Part shown: positions 60,959-64,000 of the stretch, piece by piece | Position numbering within the stretch: position 1 is the first letter of the stretch | Layout of the letters: the number at the start of each line of letters is the position of its first letter | Position numbers and translations under genes: made by a program | The notes under the pieces: model-generated | Seen by the model: only the letters and a program-made list of their open reading frames with translations | Database searches by the model: none | Told to the model about the DNA's origin: nothing | Assembly: GCA_965277345.1 (NCBI GenBank) | Contig: CBDICI010000003.1 | Coordinates: 496,001-560,000, forward strand | From: CAIOYC01 sp965277345 | Lineage (GTDB): Bacteria > Pseudomonadota > Alphaproteobacteria > Caulobacterales > Caulobacteraceae | DNA length: 64,000 nucleotides | Reading direction: 5' to 3'

Positions 60959-61511
60959 GACCCACCCCGCCCGTCCTGGCTTTGGCGCCGCCGAGCAGCG
61001 GCTGGCGGAAATCCTGCGGGTCGATCATGCCGGCGAACTGGCCGCGGTGCAGATCTATCGCGGACAGCAGGCGGTGTTCGGCGCCGGCCGCGGCCGTGAG
61101 GCCATCGCCGGCCAGCTCGGCGCCATGGAGGCGCAGGAGGCGGTGCACCTCGCCGCCTTCGACCGCCTCCTGACCGAACGCGGGGTGCGCCCCACCCTGT
61201 TCACCCCCCTCTGGCGGCTCGCCGGCTTCGCCCTCGGCGCCTCCACCGCGCTGCTCGGCGAGGAAGCGGCCCACGCCTGCACCGAGGCGGTCGAGACGGT
61301 GATCGAGGACCACTATGCCGGCCAGATCGCCGAGTTGAAGACGCGCGAGCCCGAACTTGCCGCCCAACTGAGTGCGTTCCGTGACGACGAACTGGCGCAC
61401 CGGGACGAGGCCGTAGCCCACGGCGCCAAGTCCGCGCCCGCCTACCCCTTGTTGTCCGCGGTCATCCGCACCGGCTGTCGCGCCGCCATCAAGCTTTCGG
61501 AGAAGCTGTGA
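60951..61511 (+). CDS. coq7: Demethoxyubiquinone hydroxylase Coq7
   Basis: Di-iron hydroxylase of ubiquinone synthesis, 186 residues. Ferritin-like ligands are seen in LRVDHAGELAAVQIYRGQ, MEAQEAVHLAAF, TEAVETVIEDHYAGQI and DDELAHRDEAV, the E...ExxH...E...ExxH pattern. The short form without a mitochondrial leader is common in alphaproteobacteria. It overlaps dsbB and is followed by 200 bases without coding signal and a strong terminator. Confidence 0.96.
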   Translation: MSETHPARPGFGAAEQRLAEILRVDHAGELAAVQIYRGQQAVFGAGRGREAIAGQLGAMEAQEAVHLAAFDRLLTERGVRPTLFTPLWRLAGFALGASTALLGEEAAHACTEAVETVIEDHYAGQIAELKTREPELAAQLSAFRDDELAHRDEAVAHGAKSAPAYPLLSAVIRTGCRAAIKLSEKL

Positions 61512-61711
61512 TCGGGCGGGAGGTGGAGAAGCCCCCGCGGCTGACCGCCGGATGAACGGCGTGCTGCGTCGCGGTTCAGATGACGGGGACTAGACCCGTG
61601 GTGGGTCCGCGAAGACCCGACTGCGCCAGACCGCACCGCTGGTCACCCTTCCGCCACCAGCGGTCCGTCGCGCCGATGCTGGCCGGCTCCCGGCGCGTCA
61701 TCTGGCTCAGG
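61512..61711. other. Intergenic region after coq7, no gene seen
   Basis: About 200 bases. It contains small inverted segments (for example ACCAGCGG-type near 61650) but no tRNA clover-leaf, no ribosome-bound frame and no promoter that I can support. Confidence 0.5.
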
Positions 61712-61743
61712 CCCGCCCGGCGGCGCTCCCGCCGGGCGGGTTT
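61712..61743 (+). terminator. Strong GC hairpin terminator between coq7 and the autotransporter
   Basis: Perfect 12-base arms CCCGCCCGGCGG (61712-61723) and CCGCCGGGCGGG (61729-61740), 5-base loop, then TTT. It serves the plus-strand dsbB-coq7 transcript; on the minus strand no T-run follows. Confidence 0.75.
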
Positions 61744-61748
61744 CGCCG

Positions 61749-64000
61749 CTACCAGAAGCGCGAGCGCCAGTTGGCGATCAGCCCGTAATTCATCGGCGCG
61801 GCGGCGTCGTTGCCCTCCTCGACGATCGCCACGCCCTGCAGCCCGAACGTGCCGTAGCCGCGCAGCGTCTGGTCGAACCCAAGGCGCAGATTGAGCTGGC
61901 GCCCCGATGGATCCGCCGAGAAGCGGCGCACGCTGAACTGCAGCGGGTCGTCGTAGCGCGAAGGCAGGTTGGCGAGGGTGGCGAGGAAGCGGCCCTGTTC
62001 GATCCGCACCGGCTGGTCGACTTGCACAAACGGGCTGAAACAGGCGGCGGCGCTCGCACACCGCCCCTGCGCCGTCAGCCGCCAGGTGGACGACAGCACC
62101 GCCCCGTCCAGCCCCACCAGTCCACCCCCCGCCACGCGGGTCGAGCCGAGCGAGCCCTCCGCGCTGAACGCCCAGGACCGCGTCGCCAGCCAATCGGTCT
62201 TCAGCGACAAGAACCGGGTCGAGGCGGGCATCCCATAGCTCGACGACACGCCGGGCAGGAAGGAGCCGAGCGGGCCCTGCGGCTCGGTCAGGCTGCCGTA
62301 GGACACCTGCAGCGCCACGGGCCCACGCTGCATCGCCACGCTGGCCAGCGCATAGCGTGACGGCTCCAGGTTGGTCAGGCCGAGGAAGGTGTAGCGGCTG
62401 CCGCCGCCGGTCTCTCCGCCGATGGTCAGGCCGAACACGTCATAGGCCGCCTGCACCGCGTGGTCGGAGCGGGCCAGGCTGGCGAACCCGTCGTGCGACG
62501 CCACCAGCGAGGGCGAGGGCGCGACGCCGCCCTGCCCGCGCCAGGCCTGGAAACTGAAGGCGCCGGCCCTCACGGCGAAGCGCATGTCCGCCGGAACCTC
62601 CTGGGTGGCCAGGAAGCCCAGACCCTCCAACGGGTTGGGCGTGGCGAAATCGCCCCGGCTGGCGGCGAGGTCGAGCGAGACGCCGGGCGCAGCGGCGAGG
62701 GTCGTCTCGCTGGCGCGGGGCGCGGGCGCTGTGGACCCCTGGAAACTGGTTCGCGGCGCCGCGCGCAGCCCGTCGCCGAGATTGACCTGGAACAGCCGGT
62801 CATAGCTGTCGAAAGCGACGGTGGTCAGCGCGCCGGTGCGCCTGACCGAATTGCCGAACGCGCCGGACAGGGTGGAGCCCAGCTGCGTCCTGATCTGCAC
62901 CGCGCCGCCCGCGCTGGCCGGGGTGGACAGGGTTCCCACCGGCTGGAAGGCGCGCTGTAGGTCGATCAGGCCATTGCCATAGGTGGTGTCGACACCGGGG
63001 GTTCCAAGGTCATCCGCCGTCTGGATCAACAGGGCGATGGCCTGCTTGCCCGTCATGTTGGGAAAGGCCTGCAGCAATAACGCCAGCGCCCCCGCCACGT
63101 GCGGCGCGGAGAAGGAGGTGCCGGACGCCCGGTAGCAACTGGTGGCGTCGCAGCCGGTGATGACGTTCTCGCCCGGCGCCACCACGAACTCCGCCGCCGC
63201 CGACCCGGCCAGGTTGGAGAAGCTGGAGATGACATTGTTCTGGTCGGTGGAGCCCACCGCCAGGATCGAGCCCGCAAAGCGCGGATCGACCGCATACATG
63301 GCCGGAAAGTCGGGGTTGGCGGCGCTCTCGTTGCCGGAGGAGATGGCGAACACCACGCCCGAGGCGATGGCGCGCGACAGCGCCGCCTCGAAGTTCGGCC
63401 CGAGGCCGCCGCCTGGGCCGCCGAGCGAAAGGTTGATCACCTTGGCCCCGTGCGCCACGGCGTAATTCACCCCGGTGGCTAGATCGTCGCTGTTGAACGA
63501 GCAGGTCGACATGGTGGAGGGCGGCGACTTGTTGGCCCCCACGGCGCAGCTTCCGGGTGTATCGGCGCGGACGCCGAGGATCGTGGCGTTATAGGCCACG
63601 CCGATGGTGCCGAAGCCGTTGTAGCCGGCGGCGATGATGCCCGAAACCAGGGTGCCGTGATTGTCCTCCCCGTCCGGCGCGTTGCGGCTGGCGAACAGGT
63701 CGGTCGAGAGCGGCGAGACGTTGGCGGCAATATCGGCCTGGGCGTGCTGCACGCCGGAATCCACCACGCCCACCGTGATGCCCGCGCCCGAGGCCCCGGC
63801 GGCATAGGCGGCGCTGGCGTGGATATTGGTCAGGCCATAGTTGCGCAGATATTCGGTACTGGTCGCGCTCGGCCCACTCGGCGGCGGCGAAGGGGGGGGC
63901 GGTGGAGGCGGTGGTGGAGGTGGAGGGGGCGGCGGGGGCGAAACCATGGGCGGAGGTGCGACGGTGGAGCCGCCCCCGCCCCCTCCGCCGCCGCCGCACG
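61749..64000 (-). CDS. S8 subtilisin-type autotransporter, 5'-truncated by window edge
   Basis: A surface serine protease with about 750 codons visible. The frame continues past 64000; the earliest codons give Cys-Gly(9)-Ser, so the ATG at 63947 is internal and a lipobox Cys (codon 63998-63996) is likely. A poly-Pro linker follows. The S8 domain has Asp in GVVDSGVQHAQADIA, His in DNHGTLVSGIIAAG and Ser in ASGTSFSAPHVAGALALL. The C-terminal third (from about 62800 down) is strand-rich and ends in NWRSRFW, the aromatic end of an autotransporter beta-barrel. Fits the sphingomonad/caulobacter type of S8 autotransporter. Confidence 0.93.
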   Translation of the reverse strand, partial: CGGGGGGGGGSTVAPPPMVSPPPPPPPPPPPPPPPPSPPPSGPSATSTEYLRNYGLTNIHASAAYAAGASGAGITVGVVDSGVQHAQADIAANVSPLSTDLFASRNAPDGEDNHGTLVSGIIAAGYNGFGTIGVAYNATILGVRADTPGSCAVGANKSPPSTMSTCSFNSDDLATGVNYAVAHGAKVINLSLGGPGGGLGPNFEAALSRAIASGVVFAISSGNESAANPDFPAMYAVDPRFAGSILAVGSTDQNNVISSFSNLAGSAAAEFVVAPGENVITGCDATSCYRASGTSFSAPHVAGALALLLQAFPNMTGKQAIALLIQTADDLGTPGVDTTYGNGLIDLQRAFQPVGTLSTPASAGGAVQIRTQLGSTLSGAFGNSVRRTGALTTVAFDSYDRLFQVNLGDGLRAAPRTSFQGSTAPAPRASETTLAAAPGVSLDLAASRGDFATPNPLEGLGFLATQEVPADMRFAVRAGAFSFQAWRGQGGVAPSPSLVASHDGFASLARSDHAVQAAYDVFGLTIGGETGGGSRYTFLGLTNLEPSRYALASVAMQRGPVALQVSYGSLTEPQGPLGSFLPGVSSSYGMPASTRFLSLKTDWLATRSWAFSAEGSLGSTRVAGGGLVGLDGAVLSSTWRLTAQGRCASAAACFSPFVQVDQPVRIEQGRFLATLANLPSRYDDPLQFSVRRFSADPSGRQLNLRLGFDQTLRGYGTFGLQGVAIVEEGNDAAAPMNYGLIANWRSRFW

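Noticed and set aside
61560..61640. Possible tRNA or small RNA after coq7
   Set aside because: No clover-leaf pairing or T-arm GTTCRA motif could be formed; only short inverted segments are present.
63880..64000. Poly-Pro and poly-Gly tract at the right edge as a sequencing artefact
   Set aside because: A Cys-polyGly followed by a poly-Pro linker is a normal beginning of S8 autotransporters of this type, and the frame stays open through it.

Overview
This is high-GC chromosomal DNA from an alphaproteobacterium. The evidence is a PhyR-type stress regulator with promoters of the EcfG-sigma type, a short bacterial Coq7, the rpsF-rpsR-rplI / dnaB / alr / radA neighbourhood, a large S8 autotransporter and an S10 carboxypeptidase. 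A Caulobacterales- or Sphingomonadales-like lineage is my best guess, but the genus cannot be read from the sequence. No rRNA, tRNA, CRISPR array, prophage or insertion sequence was seen. Genes are dense and no gene-free stretch exceeds 300 bases. The largest are the leuA leader (46045-46332, 288 bases) and the rpsF upstream region (47019-47285, 267 bases).

Layout. 1-11.9 kb: envelope and RNA housekeeping genes (truncated lytic transglycosylase, OmpA-like lipoprotein, threonine-dehydratase-type enzyme with TetR regulator, membrane glycosyltransferase coupled to two RNA methyltransferases, HrpB helicase, amino-acid permease, metallo-beta-lactamase-fold hydrolase). 12-15 kb: an OmpR/EnvZ-type pair followed by an EF-hand lipoprotein. 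15-17.6 kb: a general-stress-response hub with phyR, a YqjD/ElaB-like protein, a DUF1345 membrane protein, a KGG-repeat protein and a small NepR-like anti-sigma candidate, with promoter motifs matching or close to GGAAC-N16/17-CGTT. 17.7-21.2 kb: a second two-component system and a dicarboxylate/glutamate symporter. 21.2-31 kb: a Tat-exported flavin amine oxidase with its own cytochrome c, RecQ, an exported methyltransferase-like protein, a tightly coupled SMR-SMR-acyltransferase operon, an S10 peptidase and a TraB/GumN-like protein.

31-46 kb is dominated by aromatic and branched-chain amino-acid synthesis: chorismate mutase, ilvD, ilvB-ilvN-ilvC and leuA-leuC-leuD. ilvBNC is preceded by a 16-codon leader peptide rich in Ile, Leu and Val codons and a textbook terminator hairpin, so attenuation is predicted. 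leuA has its own structured leader. A VapBC toxin-antitoxin pair with a perfect palindromic operator sits between ilvD and ilvB. YciI, SnoaL-like, CAP-domain and acyltransferase-3 genes follow.

46-64 kb: a small regulator/membrane-protein pair, the ribosomal rpsF operon, a permuted NlpC/P60-like hydrolase with a stress-sigma promoter, dnaB, alr translationally coupled to MlaE/MlaF lipid-transport genes, Yip1 and radA, a tyrosine-catabolism group (hppD, ABM-fold protein, small unknown protein, unknown membrane protein, fumarylacetoacetase-family hydrolase), YqaA, DsbB, Coq7 and a truncated S8 autotransporter. Three families of palindromic intergenic repeats lie in this half. Many genes are joined by ATGA, GTGA, TGATG or the less usual TTGA overlaps.
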